A stretch of DNA of 64,000 bases. Origin: DATMER01 sp963741305. GTDB lineage: Bacteria; Acidobacteriota; Thermoanaerobaculia; Multivoradales; UBA5704. The stretch spans positions 3,410,001 through 3,474,000 of the forward strand of contig CAVUHL010000003.1 of assembly GCA_963741305.1 (NCBI GenBank), read 5' to 3'. Shown one piece after another: positions 25,133-34,197 of this stretch. Position 1 is the first letter of the stretch. The number at the start of each line of letters is the position of its first letter. The notes under the pieces are model-generated. The model saw only the letters and a list, made by a program, of their open reading frames with translations, was not told where the DNA came from and did not search any database. Both the position numbers and the translations under genes were made by a program.

Positions 25133-26334
25133 GCCGCGGCCTCCGCCTGGCCGCCTTCGCGGCCGCGCTCTACCTGGTTGGCGTCCTGGTCTGGGTCCGC
25201 TATGACCGCCGCTCCGCTCAGGAAGCCTTCTCGCCCGGCTCGGCTTTCAATACCGGCGAGAAGGGGCTCTCCCTTGCCTTTGCCTACCTTCGCGAGCGCT
25301 CCAGCGCCGACACCCTTCACCGGCGGATCGAGCCCGCGGACCTGCCGGCGAACGGGGTCGTGCTTCGGGTGCAGCCTCTGGTGGGGCCGATCCTCCTTCA
25401 AGAAAAAGAAGAAGAGGACAAAAAAGACCCTAAGGACAGCAAGGACAGCAAGGACAGCAAGGACGAGAAGACAGGCGAAAAGAAGAAGGAGGAGCCTCCG
25501 GTAGTCCGGCTTCTGAGCCCCGACGAGGAGGCCTGGGTGCGCGGCGGCGGACGGCTGGTCCTCGCCTTTCACGGTTCCTACGGCGCCGGCCGTACCGCGG
25601 AGCTTCAAGGCAAGCAGCCGGTGCGCAAGGTTTTTCCTCTCTGGCCCGGCGTGACCAACCTGGTCCCGCCGACCACCCGTTCGCTGGCGCTGCCCGCCCT
25701 GCCCGGCGGCCATGCGGTCTTCCTCGCGGGCGAATCCCCTCTCGTCGTGCGCCAGGCGCTCGGCGCGGGTGACGTGATCTTCCTCGCGGCTCCCGAGGTC
25801 TTTCACAACCCCCATCTCGGGCAGGCGCACCACCTGGCCCTGCTGGAGACGCTCGCCGGAGTGCCGGAGCGGCGCCCGGTCCTCTTCGACGAGCGCGCCC
25901 ATGGCCTGGACGATTCGGGCGGCATCCTGGACATGCTTGCAGCCTGGGGCCTCGGACCGCTCCTTCTCCTTGGCCTGATCGCCACCGGCGCCGCCTTCTG
26001 GCGCTCGTCCCGGCGCCTCGGACCACCCGAGCGCGAAGAGCGTGATATGCGCTCAGATGCGGTCGAGCTGCTCGATTCGCTGGCCGACCTCTACGACCGG
26101 GCGCTCCAGCGCGGCGATGCGGTCCGCCTCTTCTACGAGAGCTTCATGCACACCGTGGCCGTGGAGACCGGCCTGCGGGGAAAAGCCCTGGAGGAGCGGT
26201 CGAAGGCCCTCCTCGACGGGTATGTACCCTCCCGCCCGATACCAACTGAGGAGCTCTCCCACGAGCGCTTCGACCAGGCGCTCCGCACGATCAACCAGGC
26301 CTTCAGGAGATTGCAGGATGCAAAGCGTAAGTGA
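25129..26334 (+). CDS. DUF4350 domain protein with Lys-Asp-Ser repeat linker
   Basis: A 401-residue protein: an N-terminal membrane anchor (LAAFAAALYLVGVLVWVRY), a DUF4350-like domain (about 30-270, including the tail FDERAHGL), a second membrane segment (LGPLLLLGLIATGAAFW, about 285-305) and a cytoplasmic helical C-terminus. Residues about 90-122 are a highly charged insert with KDSKDSKDSKD, encoded by tandem copies of AAGGACAGC. GTG start at 25129 overlaps the DUF4129 stop. Its stop overlaps moxR by 17 bases. Confidence 0.85.
   Translation: MSRGLRLAAFAAALYLVGVLVWVRYDRRSAQEAFSPGSAFNTGEKGLSLAFAYLRERSSADTLHRRIEPADLPANGVVLRVQPLVGPILLQEKEEEDKKDPKDSKDSKDSKDEKTGEKKKEEPPVVRLLSPDEEAWVRGGGRLVLAFHGSYGAGRTAELQGKQPVRKVFPLWPGVTNLVPPTTRSLALPALPGGHAVFLAGESPLVVRQALGAGDVIFLAAPEVFHNPHLGQAHHLALLETLAGVPERRPVLFDERAHGLDDSGGILDMLAAWGLGPLLLLGLIATGAAFWRSSRRLGPPEREERDMRSDAVELLDSLADLYDRALQRGDAVRLFYESFMHTVAVETGLRGKALEERSKALLDGYVPSRPIPTEELSHERFDQALRTINQAFRRLQDAKRK
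25431..25466 (+). repeat. AAGGACAGC tandem repeat inside the DUF4350 gene
   Basis: Three to four 9-base units (AAGGACAGC) encode Lys-Asp-Ser repeats. A closely similar stretch occurs at 47578-47613, where it is read on the opposite strand. Confidence 0.75.
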
Positions 26335-27280
26335 GGTCGCGGACAAGTGGCGGCTCCTCAGCCAGGGGCTCGACCGGGTCATCATGGGGCAGGAGGCGGT
26401 CAAGGAGCAGCTCCTGGTCTGCCTGCTGGCCGGCGGGCACGCGTTGCTCGAAGGGGTGCCGGGCACCGGCAAGACGCTGCTGGCGCTCACCCTTTCGCGC
26501 CTCCTCGGCACCCGCTTCAGCCGCATCCAGTTCACTCCGGACCTCATGCCGGCCGACCTGCTGGGAACCAGCATCTACAACCAGAAGACGCAGGACTTCG
26601 AGTTCCGCGCCGGCCCGATCTTCGCCGACCTTCTCCTCGCCGACGAGATCAACCGCACGCCGCCCCGCACCCAGGCGGCGCTCCTGGAATCCATGCAGGA
26701 GAAAGCCGTGACCCTGGATGGCGAGCGCCGCGTCATCTCGCCGGTCTTCACCGTGCTCGCCACGCAGAATCCGGTGGAGTTCGAGGGCACCTACCCCCTG
26801 CCCGAGGCCCAGCGCGACCGCTTTCTCCTGAAGATCAGCATCGACTACCCGCAGAAGGACGAGGAGGCGCAGATGCTCTCCTCCTACGCGGCCGGCCGGC
26901 GCCTGCATGACGATGCCGTGCGCGAGCTCTCGCCCGTCCTCAGCCCAGACGAAATCCTGATCTCCCGGGATGTCATCGCGCGGGCCGTGCGCGTCGAGGA
27001 GCACATCCTCGGCTACATCCTGGGGATCGTCACCGCGACCCGCCACCACGAAGCCATCCACATCGGCGCCGGGCCGCGCGCCTCCCTGGCCCTGCTGGAG
27101 AGCAGCCGCGCCCTCGCGGTCCTCCGCGGCCGGGACTTCGTGACCCCCGACGACGTCAAGGAGCTGGCCAACCCGGTCATGGTCCACCGGGTCATCCTCA
27201 CACCCGAAGCCGAGATGGAAGGCACGACCCTGCCGGACATCCTGCGGCAGATCTTCGAAAAGGTGGAAGTTCCAAGGTGA
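26318..27280 (+). CDS. MoxR-family AAA+ ATPase
   Basis: A 320-residue AAA+ ATPase. Walker A is GVPGTGKT at 46-53; Walker B and following are LLADEINRTPPRTQAALLE; sensor 1 is ATQNPVEFEGTYPLPEAQ; the C-terminal lid is of the AAA_lid_2 type. MoxR ATPases act as chaperones that assemble or activate partners bearing von Willebrand A domains, typically the DUF58 protein encoded next. ATG at 26318 lies inside the end of the DUF4350 gene with AGGAG upstream. The usual tight coupling to DUF58 is broken here by a 211-bp spacer containing an inverted-repeat element. Confidence 0.93.
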   Translation: MQSVSEVADKWRLLSQGLDRVIMGQEAVKEQLLVCLLAGGHALLEGVPGTGKTLLALTLSRLLGTRFSRIQFTPDLMPADLLGTSIYNQKTQDFEFRAGPIFADLLLADEINRTPPRTQAALLESMQEKAVTLDGERRVISPVFTVLATQNPVEFEGTYPLPEAQRDRFLLKISIDYPQKDEEAQMLSSYAAGRRLHDDAVRELSPVLSPDEILISRDVIARAVRVEEHILGYILGIVTATRHHEAIHIGAGPRASLALLESSRALAVLRGRDFVTPDDVKELANPVMVHRVILTPEAEMEGTTLPDILRQIFEKVEVPR

Positions 27281-27282
27281 AA

Positions 27283-27490
27283 AGGCCCTCACCCCCCGGC
27301 CCCCTCTCCCGGCCGCACACCCGGACCTCCGGGAGAGGGGGAGGTGGCTACGTCCAGCTTTGCTCCCATTCTTCTCTGCTCTTGGCCCGCCGGGGGCAAG
27401 CCACGAAGGGAGATAGAGGCGGATCTCGCGCGCTCCCCTCTCCCGGGGGTCCGGGTGTGCGGCTGGGAGAGGGGTCGGGGGTGAGGGCCT
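27283..27490. mobile_element. Inverted-repeat element (MITE-like) between moxR and the DUF58 gene
   Basis: Left arm (about 27283-27343, starting AGGCCCTCACC) and right arm (about 27433-27490, ending GGTGAGGGCCT) are near-perfect reverse complements of about 58 bases, flanking about 90 bases of unrelated sequence. Each arm itself holds a smaller hairpin (CCCTCTCCC with GGGAGAGGG). There is no transposase inside. The right arm ends one base before the DUF58 start codon and contains GTGAGGG at Shine-Dalgarno distance. Confidence 0.75.
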
Positions 27491-27491
27491 G

Positions 27492-28823
27492 ATGCGCCCC
27501 GGCCGTCTCCTCATCCGCGCTCTGTTCGGCCTGTGCTTCGCGGCCCTGCTGGTGCCGTTCGCGCCGGTCCTGACCTGGGCGCTCGCGCTCGGGCTTGCCG
27601 TGGTGCTCGGGATCGCGGCCTGGGAGGCGCTGGCGCTCCGCCGGATGACCGTTACGGTCGAGAGGCCGGCCGCCTGGGTGCTCCCCTTGGACGAGGAGGA
27701 GAACCTGCCGCTGCGCCTCACCACCACCGCCAGGCGGCCGGTCCGGCTCACGGTGCGCCAGACCTGGCCTCGCCTGCTGGAGCAGCCCTCCAGCGTCTTC
27801 GCGGGGACCTGCCGGCCGGGCGAGATGCTGATGCCCGAGGCCACGGTGCGCGCCGTCGCCCGCGGCGCCGCGACGATCGGGCCGCCATGGGTCGCCGCCA
27901 CCTTCGAGGGCTGGATGGAGCGCTTCCTGCCCGCGCAGCTCCGCGACGAGAACGGCCGGCCCATGGAGGCGACCGAGGTCACCGTGCTGCCCAACCTGCG
28001 CGCCGTGAAGCGCATGCGCGGGCAGCTCGACCGGCTGTTCCTCCAGGGCTTCGGCAGCCGCGCAGCTCCCCATCTCGGCAAGGGACGCGACTTCGACCGC
28101 CTGCGTGAATATGTGATCGGTGACGACCTGCGCGACGTTGCATGGAAGGCCTCGGCCCGCCACCGCAAGCTGATCACCCGTGAGTACCGGCTCGACCGCT
28201 CGCAGGACATCCTGATCTGCCTCGACCGGGGACACCGCATGGCCGCCCGCGTGGCCCACGTCACCCGTCTCGATCACGCGGTCAACGCGGCCGTGCTCCT
28301 CGCCTCGATCTGCAACCGGATGGAAGACCGGGTCGGCCTCCTCTCTTTCGCCGACGGCGTCGAGCAGGGCCTTGGGCAAGGGCGAGGCAACGGCCACCTG
28401 CGCAAGATCACCGGCTTCGCGGCGAACGTGATGCCCGAGTACCTCCACACCGACTACCTGGCGCTCGGCGCCCATCTCCGCCGCCGCCTGCGCAGCCGCG
28501 CCCTGGTGCTGATCCTCACCTCGCTGCCCGAGATGGAAGGCGAAGGGGAGATCGTGCGCGCCGTGGAAATGCTCGTGCCGCAGCATCTGCCGGTGGTGAT
28601 CGTCTTCTCGGATCCGGCGATGGCCGCGGCAGCCACGTTCCTGCCGGAAGACAAGCCCGAGCTTTGCCGCACCCTGGTGGCGCGCGACCTCTGGATCGAG
28701 CGCCGCAAAGTCCTGGCCGAGCTGCGGCGCCGCGGCGCCCTGGTCGCCGAGACCGCGCCCGGCGATGCCGGCGTGCAGGCCGTCAACAGCTACCTTGAGG
28801 TCAAGAGGAGGCAGCTCCTGTAA
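27492..28823 (+). CDS. DUF58 domain protein (vWA-like MoxR partner)
   Basis: A 443-residue protein: an N-terminal pair of hydrophobic segments (about 5-40), a beta-rich region, then the DUF58 signature (GRDFDRLREYVIGDDLRDV, about 196-214, with WKASARHRKLITREY) followed by a von Willebrand A-like fold (ILICLDRGHRM with the MIDAS-like aspartate region, then VGLLSFADGVEQ). DUF58 proteins are membrane-anchored partners of MoxR ATPases. The start ATG at 27492 directly follows the inverted-repeat element, which seems to provide the ribosome binding site. Confidence 0.9.
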   Translation: MRPGRLLIRALFGLCFAALLVPFAPVLTWALALGLAVVLGIAAWEALALRRMTVTVERPAAWVLPLDEEENLPLRLTTTARRPVRLTVRQTWPRLLEQPSSVFAGTCRPGEMLMPEATVRAVARGAATIGPPWVAATFEGWMERFLPAQLRDENGRPMEATEVTVLPNLRAVKRMRGQLDRLFLQGFGSRAAPHLGKGRDFDRLREYVIGDDLRDVAWKASARHRKLITREYRLDRSQDILICLDRGHRMAARVAHVTRLDHAVNAAVLLASICNRMEDRVGLLSFADGVEQGLGQGRGNGHLRKITGFAANVMPEYLHTDYLALGAHLRRRLRSRALVLILTSLPEMEGEGEIVRAVEMLVPQHLPVVIVFSDPAMAAAATFLPEDKPELCRTLVARDLWIERRKVLAELRRRGALVAETAPGDAGVQAVNSYLEVKRRQLL

Positions 28824-28826
28824 GCC

Positions 28827-29822
28827 ATGGACATCGACCGCTTCGTCGAAGAACGCAAGGACCGCTGGCGCCGGCTGGAGGAAGTCCTGGGCAAGGCCGA
28901 GAGCTCCACCGAGCAGGAGCTGGGGCCGGAGGGGATGCGCGAGCTTCTCCGCCTCTATCGGCTGACGTCCTCTGACCTGAACCAGGCCCGCTCGCTCACC
29001 GCCGACCCCGAGCTGCTGGAGCGCCTGAACGCGCTCGCCGGCCGCGGCTACCGCTTCATCTACCGGTCGCGCCGGCAGGGCGGGGCCCTCGGCCGCCTGC
29101 GCCATTTCCTCGGCGTCGAGGTCCCCGAGGCCTACCGCCAGGAGGCCTGGTCCGTGGCGACGGCTGCCGCGGCCCTGCTGCTGGGAGCGCTCTTCGGAGT
29201 CCTCGCGGTGCTCGCCCGCCCCAGCGCGGCCGAAGAGCTCATCGATCCCATGTTCTTCTCGCAGAGCCCGCGCGAGCGGGTCGAGCAGATCGAAAAACAG
29301 GAAGAGCGGATTGCCACCCTGGACGATGCGGCCCTTTTCGGAGCCCAGCTCTACACCCACAACATAAAGGTTTCGTTCCTCGCCTTCAGCCTGGCCGCGC
29401 TGACCCTCGTCGGAGGGACCTGGATCCTCTTCACCAACGGCGTCCTGCTCGGCGCGGTGGCCACCACCTATCTCCTGGATGGGGTGAGCCTGTTCTTCTT
29501 CGCTTGGGTCGGACCTCACGGCGCGCTGGAGCTGCCGTCGATCGCCTTTGCCGGGGCGGCGGGGCTGGTGGCGGGCCGGGCGCTCTTCTTCCCCGGAGAG
29601 CTGTCGCGCGCCGCGGCGCTGCGCCGGGCCATGCCCCAGGTCTGGCGGATGATGGTGGGCGTGATGCTGTTCCTCGTGATCGCCGGCCTGATCGAAGGCT
29701 CGTTCTCGCAATTCTCGGCGAAGACCGTCCCTTACTCGCTCAAGATCGCCGTGGCCCTCATCCTTTACGTCGCCCTGATGGCCTACCTGTTCGTGCCGCG
29801 CCAGCCGGAGGCCAGCTCGTGA
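28827..29822 (+). CDS. Stage II sporulation protein M-like membrane protein
   Basis: A 331-residue protein with a soluble helical N-terminus (about 1-100, VEERKDRWRRLEEVLG) and five to six membrane segments thereafter, matching the SpoIIM family (PF01944): YTHNIKVSFLAFSLAALTLVGG and GPHGALELPSIAFAGAAGLV are typical (each cited in part as NIKVSFLAF and GPHGALELP). In non-sporulating bacteria this family sits in moxR/DUF58/RDD clusters and has no proven role. Three bases separate it from the DUF58 stop. Confidence 0.9.
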   Translation: MDIDRFVEERKDRWRRLEEVLGKAESSTEQELGPEGMRELLRLYRLTSSDLNQARSLTADPELLERLNALAGRGYRFIYRSRRQGGALGRLRHFLGVEVPEAYRQEAWSVATAAAALLLGALFGVLAVLARPSAAEELIDPMFFSQSPRERVEQIEKQEERIATLDDAALFGAQLYTHNIKVSFLAFSLAALTLVGGTWILFTNGVLLGAVATTYLLDGVSLFFFAWVGPHGALELPSIAFAGAAGLVAGRALFFPGELSRAAALRRAMPQVWRMMVGVMLFLVIAGLIEGSFSQFSAKTVPYSLKIAVALILYVALMAYLFVPRQPEASS

Positions 29823-30577
29823 TTCCCGGCATCCGGAGCCGCGGTGACCGGCTGATCCTTACACCGGAGCACGTGCCGATCCGGCTGAGCCCGGCCGGCT
29901 TGGGCAGCCGCTTCCTCGCCCTGTTGACGGACGTGGTCATCGTCCTCGGCACGCTCTCGATCGTGAGCGCCGTCCTCCGGGCCGTCTTCAGCCAGGGCGT
30001 GGCCGAGGCCTTCGTAACCACGGCCAGCTTCGTGCTCTTCGTCGGTTATCCGATCTGGTTTGAGCTCCGGCACCAGGGGCGCACGCCCGGCAAGCGCGCC
30101 TTCGGGCTGCGGGTGGTGGACGGCCGGGGCCTGCCGATCCGGCTGGAGCAATCGTTCATACGCAACATCGTGCGGGCGCTGGATTTCGCCCCGGTGTTCT
30201 ACGGCGTTGGCGGCCTTGTCTCGCTGTTGGACCGCGACCGCCGCCGGCTGGGGGACATCCTGGCGGACACGCTCGTGGTGCACGAGCGGCTCCCTTTGCG
30301 TCCCCAGGGACAGATCCGCCTGGAACGGCGCTTCAACGCGCTGCGCACCCCGTCCACGCTGCGCCGCATCCGCCAGCGGGTTGACCTGGAGGAGCGGGAG
30401 TTCCTCCTCACCCTCTGCATGCGCGCCGACCGCCTGGAGCCGAGCGCGCGCTACGACCTCATGGAAGAGGTGGGGACCCACTACCGCCAGCGCCTTGAGA
30501 TCGACGCCCCTCACCTCTCCAACGAAAACCTCGTCCGCGACCTCACGGCCGCGCTGTACAACGTAGGCGAAGCCTAA
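29819..30577 (+). CDS. RDD family membrane protein
   Basis: A 252-residue protein. The RDD domain spans about 25-165: GLGSRFLALLTDVVIVLG (Arg, Asp), ELRHQGRTPGKRAFGLRVV and LLDRDRRRLGDILADTLVV, as in the family. A soluble C-terminal tail of about 85 residues follows (LRRIRQRVDLEEREFLLTL), longer than in minimal RDD proteins. GTG start overlaps the SpoIIM-like stop as GTGA. Last gene of the operon begun at 22972; its stop overlaps the stop of the convergent TonB receptor gene. Confidence 0.88.
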   Translation: MIPGIRSRGDRLILTPEHVPIRLSPAGLGSRFLALLTDVVIVLGTLSIVSAVLRAVFSQGVAEAFVTTASFVLFVGYPIWFELRHQGRTPGKRAFGLRVVDGRGLPIRLEQSFIRNIVRALDFAPVFYGVGGLVSLLDRDRRRLGDILADTLVVHERLPLRPQGQIRLERRFNALRTPSTLRRIRQRVDLEEREFLLTLCMRADRLEPSARYDLMEEVGTHYRQRLEIDAPHLSNENLVRDLTAALYNVGEA

Positions 30578-33174
30578 AACTTGAACGACACGCGCGAGTA
30601 GACGAAGCGGCCGTTCATCCCGAAGGGCGAGTGGCTCGGATAGGTGAAGATCCCGAGGTTAGAGTTCAGCTCCAGGTTGCGGTCCGGGAAGGTGTCGAAG
30701 AGGTTCTGCGCCCCCACCGCCCAGGTGAAGCGCGGGAACTCGTAGCCGATCTCCAGATCCGTCAGCCACTCCGCTTCGAATACCTGCTCTACCACCTGCC
30801 GGTCGACGAGGCAGTACTCGCCGTAGCGGCTCTCGCGCACCGATGTGAAGAGCCCGCCGCGCTTCCAGTCGCCCCCCATCCGCAGGCTGTTCTCGGGCTG
30901 GCCGCACTCGACCCTCCTCCGCTCGATGGCGTCGAAGAGAACCTCCTGGAGCCCGGTGAGCTGCGGCGGCGTCGGCGCGACCCGCACCACCTCGTTCTCC
31001 GTCGCGTTGTAGCCGACCGACAGCTTCAGCGTGCTGTCGCTGCCGAGGCGCGTGCCCCAGCCCGCCGTCACGTCGTAGCCCTCGGTCTTGGTGTCGATCG
31101 CGTTGGTGAAGAAGCGCGCGCCGGTGACGTTGAACGGTGCGAGCAGCGCTGCCACCCGGGTACCGGTGAAGTTGCCGGACAGGACGATGCGGTCCTCGAT
31201 ATCGACCCGGTAGAAGTCAACGCCGGCCTCGAACGAGGGCGTCGGGTTCCAGACGAGGCCGATGCTGCGGTGCTCCGACTCCTCGGGCTTGAGATCACTG
31301 GCGCCGAGCGCGCGGGCCACGGGGCTGGCGACCGGGAAGGTGCCCACCTCGAACGGCACGAGGACGCCTCCAACCGACAGGAAGTTCGTGCTCACCGTCG
31401 AGAAGAAGGACTGGCCCAGCGAGGGCGCGCGGAAGCCGGTGCTCACCGCGCCGCGTACCACGAACGACTCGACCGGCTGGTAACGCAAGGTCAGCTTGTA
31501 GTCGCTCGTATTGCCGAAGTCCTCGAAGTCCTCGTAGCGCACGGCGATCCCCATCCGCAATGCCTCTAGCAGGTCTCCCTCCAGATCGACGTAGGCGGCG
31601 TAGCTGTCGCGCTGGGCGTCGACCTCGTTGGACGGACGGAAGCCGGGGAACACCTGCGCTCCGGCCGGTGCCTTGCCTCCGAACTGATCCGGGAAGCCGC
31701 CGTCGATGTAGGAAGCCGGTTCGCCAGCGGTGATCTGGTAACCCTCGCGCCGGAGCTCGAGGCCGAAGGCGACGTTGAGCGGTCCGGCGAGGCCGACCTC
31801 GAAGCCGCGGCTCAGGTCCAGGTTCGTCACCCATTGATCGAAGCCGAGCGCGCCGGCGTCGAAGCTCGTCTGGGAGGTCGGGCCGAGCGACACGTTCAGG
31901 CTGTTCGAGACGTTGAACTCGAACTCGTTGTCGCCGTACTCGGTGCTCACGTCCCAGAACCAGTCGCCCCGCGCGCCGCGCAGGCCGAAGGCAACGGAAA
32001 CATCGGTCACCTCGGGCTCGATCAGCGGCAGGAAACCGTTCGGATAGATCGACGGAATGTTGCGGTTTTCGTTCGCCCGCCGGAAGAAGCCGCCGGCCGA
32101 GCCCTCGCGCCGGCTGACGCCGCCGAAGGTGTAGAAGGATGTCGAGCCCGACGCGCCGATCTGCGTGGACCCGTTGAAAAACGCCATGATGTCCTCGACC
32201 TTCGCATCGCCCCAGTGGTGGTTCGGCTGCGGGACCGGATCGCGGGAGCCCTGCGGCCGCGGGTCCGGGCCGGCGCGGTTCGTGTTGTCGCGGTCGCGGT
32301 ACTCGACCGCGGCGAAGAGCGAGCCTCGGCCGAGCGCCCAGCCCTGGCTCACGGAAGTGTCGATCAGGGCGCCGTCGCCATGGGTGGTGGCGCCGCCCTT
32401 GAGGTTGACGGTAAGGGGCGAGGCGCTCTGCTTGAGCACCACGTTGATGACCCCGGCGATCGCGTCCGAGCCGTACTGGGCGGCGGCGCCGTCGCGCAGG
32501 ATCTCGATCTCCTGGATTGCCGAGGCCGGGATGGCGTTGAGGTCTACGCCGGTCGAGCCGCGGCCGATGCTGCCGTTGACGTGGACCAGCGCACTCGTGT
32601 GCCGGCGCTTGCCGTTGACGAGCACCAGCACCTGGTCGGAGCCGAGGCCGCGCAGGGTGGCCGGCCGGACCGTGTCGGTGCCGTCCGTGATCGTAGGCCG
32701 CGGGAAGTTGAACGACGGCGTGAGCGCCTCGAGGATCTGGTTGACCTCGCTCGCGCCGGCGGTCTCGATGTCCTCGATCTGGAAGACGTCCACCGGCACG
32801 GACTTCTCCGCCTCCGCGCCGGCCGCGCGCGAGCCGACGGTGATCGACTCGTAGAAGCCGACGCCCAGGCTGAAGTCCTGCGTCACGGCGCCGGGCGCAA
32901 GGTCCACCTCGGCCGTGGAGAGTGCGTGCTCCGGGAGAGTGACCTGAAGCTCGACCGTCAGCCCGGAACCGGGAGGAACGGTCAGGGTATAGCGCCCCTC
33001 CGCGTCCGTCGTGGCAGTGAGGCCGAGGGCCGGAGCGATGACGGTCGCCCCGGGCAGCGGGCTGCCGTCGGTGGCGCTCGTCACCTGACCGCTGATCACG
33101 GTCGGCTCCTGGGCCAGGGCAACCCCGGAGAGCAGGATCGCGAAGAGAAGGAAAGCTGCGGCGCGGGACTTCAT
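30574..33174 (-). CDS. TonB-dependent outer-membrane receptor
   Basis: An 866-residue protein: signal peptide (KSRAAAFLLFAILLSGVALA), a carboxypeptidase regulatory-like domain (about 25-110), a plug domain (VPVDVFQIEDIETAGASEVN, RGLGSDQVLVLVNGKR, EILRDGAAAQYGSDAIAGV) and a 22-strand barrel ending in the aromatic motif FVYSRVSFKF. It imports an unknown ligand using TonB energy. ATG at 33174 is supported by AAAGGAGG upstream; an earlier TTG is rejected. The N-terminal extension is frequent in Acidobacteriota and Bacteroidota. No partner lipoprotein is adjacent. Confidence 0.92.
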   Translation of the reverse strand: MKSRAAAFLLFAILLSGVALAQEPTVISGQVTSATDGSPLPGATVIAPALGLTATTDAEGRYTLTVPPGSGLTVELQVTLPEHALSTAEVDLAPGAVTQDFSLGVGFYESITVGSRAAGAEAEKSVPVDVFQIEDIETAGASEVNQILEALTPSFNFPRPTITDGTDTVRPATLRGLGSDQVLVLVNGKRRHTSALVHVNGSIGRGSTGVDLNAIPASAIQEIEILRDGAAAQYGSDAIAGVINVVLKQSASPLTVNLKGGATTHGDGALIDTSVSQGWALGRGSLFAAVEYRDRDNTNRAGPDPRPQGSRDPVPQPNHHWGDAKVEDIMAFFNGSTQIGASGSTSFYTFGGVSRREGSAGGFFRRANENRNIPSIYPNGFLPLIEPEVTDVSVAFGLRGARGDWFWDVSTEYGDNEFEFNVSNSLNVSLGPTSQTSFDAGALGFDQWVTNLDLSRGFEVGLAGPLNVAFGLELRREGYQITAGEPASYIDGGFPDQFGGKAPAGAQVFPGFRPSNEVDAQRDSYAAYVDLEGDLLEALRMGIAVRYEDFEDFGNTSDYKLTLRYQPVESFVVRGAVSTGFRAPSLGQSFFSTVSTNFLSVGGVLVPFEVGTFPVASPVARALGASDLKPEESEHRSIGLVWNPTPSFEAGVDFYRVDIEDRIVLSGNFTGTRVAALLAPFNVTGARFFTNAIDTKTEGYDVTAGWGTRLGSDSTLKLSVGYNATENEVVRVAPTPPQLTGLQEVLFDAIERRRVECGQPENSLRMGGDWKRGGLFTSVRESRYGEYCLVDRQVVEQVFEAEWLTDLEIGYEFPRFTWAVGAQNLFDTFPDRNLELNSNLGIFTYPSHSPFGMNGRFVYSRVSFKF

Positions 33175-33250
33175 GGTGACGCCTCCTTTCAAGCTGGCAA
33201 GAACAGAGTGCTTGGAGGAAGGCTAACACAGGTACGTCCTATACTCAGGC

Positions 33251-34081
33251 ATGCGTTACGTTTTGATCGTCCTTCTCCTGACCGCTGCTCCTGTACAGGC
33301 TGAATCCATCGAAGTTCCCGGCGGCAAACTCTGGTACGAGGTCCGCGGCGAGGGCGCGCCGCTCGTCCTGCTCCATGACGGGCTGGTCCCCAGCGGCACG
33401 TGGGACGATCAGATGCCCACCTTCGCGCGGCTCTTCCGAACCGTGCGATACGACCGGCGCGGGTATGGACGCTCGGACGCGGCGAAAGAAGCGTTCTCGG
33501 ATGTGGACGACCTGCACGCCGTCCTGGAGTCGCTGAAGATCGGTCGCGCCGTGCTGGTTGGTTGCTCGAACGGAGCGAAGCTCGCGGTGGACTATGCCCT
33601 CGCCCATCCGGAGCGGGTCGGCAGCCTCGTGCTCGTTGGTCCCGTGGTGAGCGGCCTCCCCTACTCCGAGCACTTCCAGCGCCGCGGCATGGAGAACTTC
33701 CAGAGCGCCAAGGGCCTGATCGAGGCCTGGGTCCAGGACCGCTATATCCTCGATCCAGCCAGCACCCGGGCGCGGGAGCGGCTACGCGCGCTGCTCAAGG
33801 GCTCCCCCAATCCCCTGGTCAATCGCGTGATCGCGAGCCTGGGGGCGAAGCGCCCGGCGGTGGGCAGGCTCTCGGAAATCAAGGTTCCGACGCTGATCCT
33901 TGTCGGCGCCTCGGACATCCCGGACGTCCACGCTCACGCCGGCGCGCTGGAGGCCGGCATCCAGGGCTCCCGGCGTGTGGTGATCTCCGATGCCGGCCAC
34001 CTGATCCATCTCGAAAAACCCGATCTGTTCAACGAGACGGTGCTGGCGTTCCTGCGGCCCGGCGACGCGCAACCGAAGTGA
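33251..34081 (+). CDS. Exported alpha/beta hydrolase
   Basis: A 276-residue hydrolase with a short signal peptide (RYVLIVLLLTAAPVQA). The oxyanion-region motif LLHDGLVPSG, the nucleophile elbow GCSNG (S106), a distal aspartate (LVGASDIPD) and the catalytic histidine (DAGHLIHLEKP) are in the order expected for this fold. The nucleophile elbow has Cys before Ser instead of the usual His/Tyr/Gln. Substrate unknown. Divergent from the TonB receptor gene across a 76-bp spacer. Confidence 0.87.
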   Translation: MRYVLIVLLLTAAPVQAESIEVPGGKLWYEVRGEGAPLVLLHDGLVPSGTWDDQMPTFARLFRTVRYDRRGYGRSDAAKEAFSDVDDLHAVLESLKIGRAVLVGCSNGAKLAVDYALAHPERVGSLVLVGPVVSGLPYSEHFQRRGMENFQSAKGLIEAWVQDRYILDPASTRARERLRALLKGSPNPLVNRVIASLGAKRPAVGRLSEIKVPTLILVGASDIPDVHAHAGALEAGIQGSRRVVISDAGHLIHLEKPDLFNETVLAFLRPGDAQPK

Positions 34082-34197
34082 GGCAGCCACCGCCTGCGGA
34101 GGGCTGCCGGGTTTCGGCGAGAAGCTCCAGCTCTACCAACCGCGTTACTCGAAGTAGCGGTGCGGTGCTACTTTTCAATTCATGAAAGGAGAGGACC

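Noticed and set aside
28827..29822. Sporulation capability suggested by a SpoIIM-like gene
   Set aside because: The family is widespread in non-sporulating bacteria in moxR/RDD clusters. No other sporulation gene is present.
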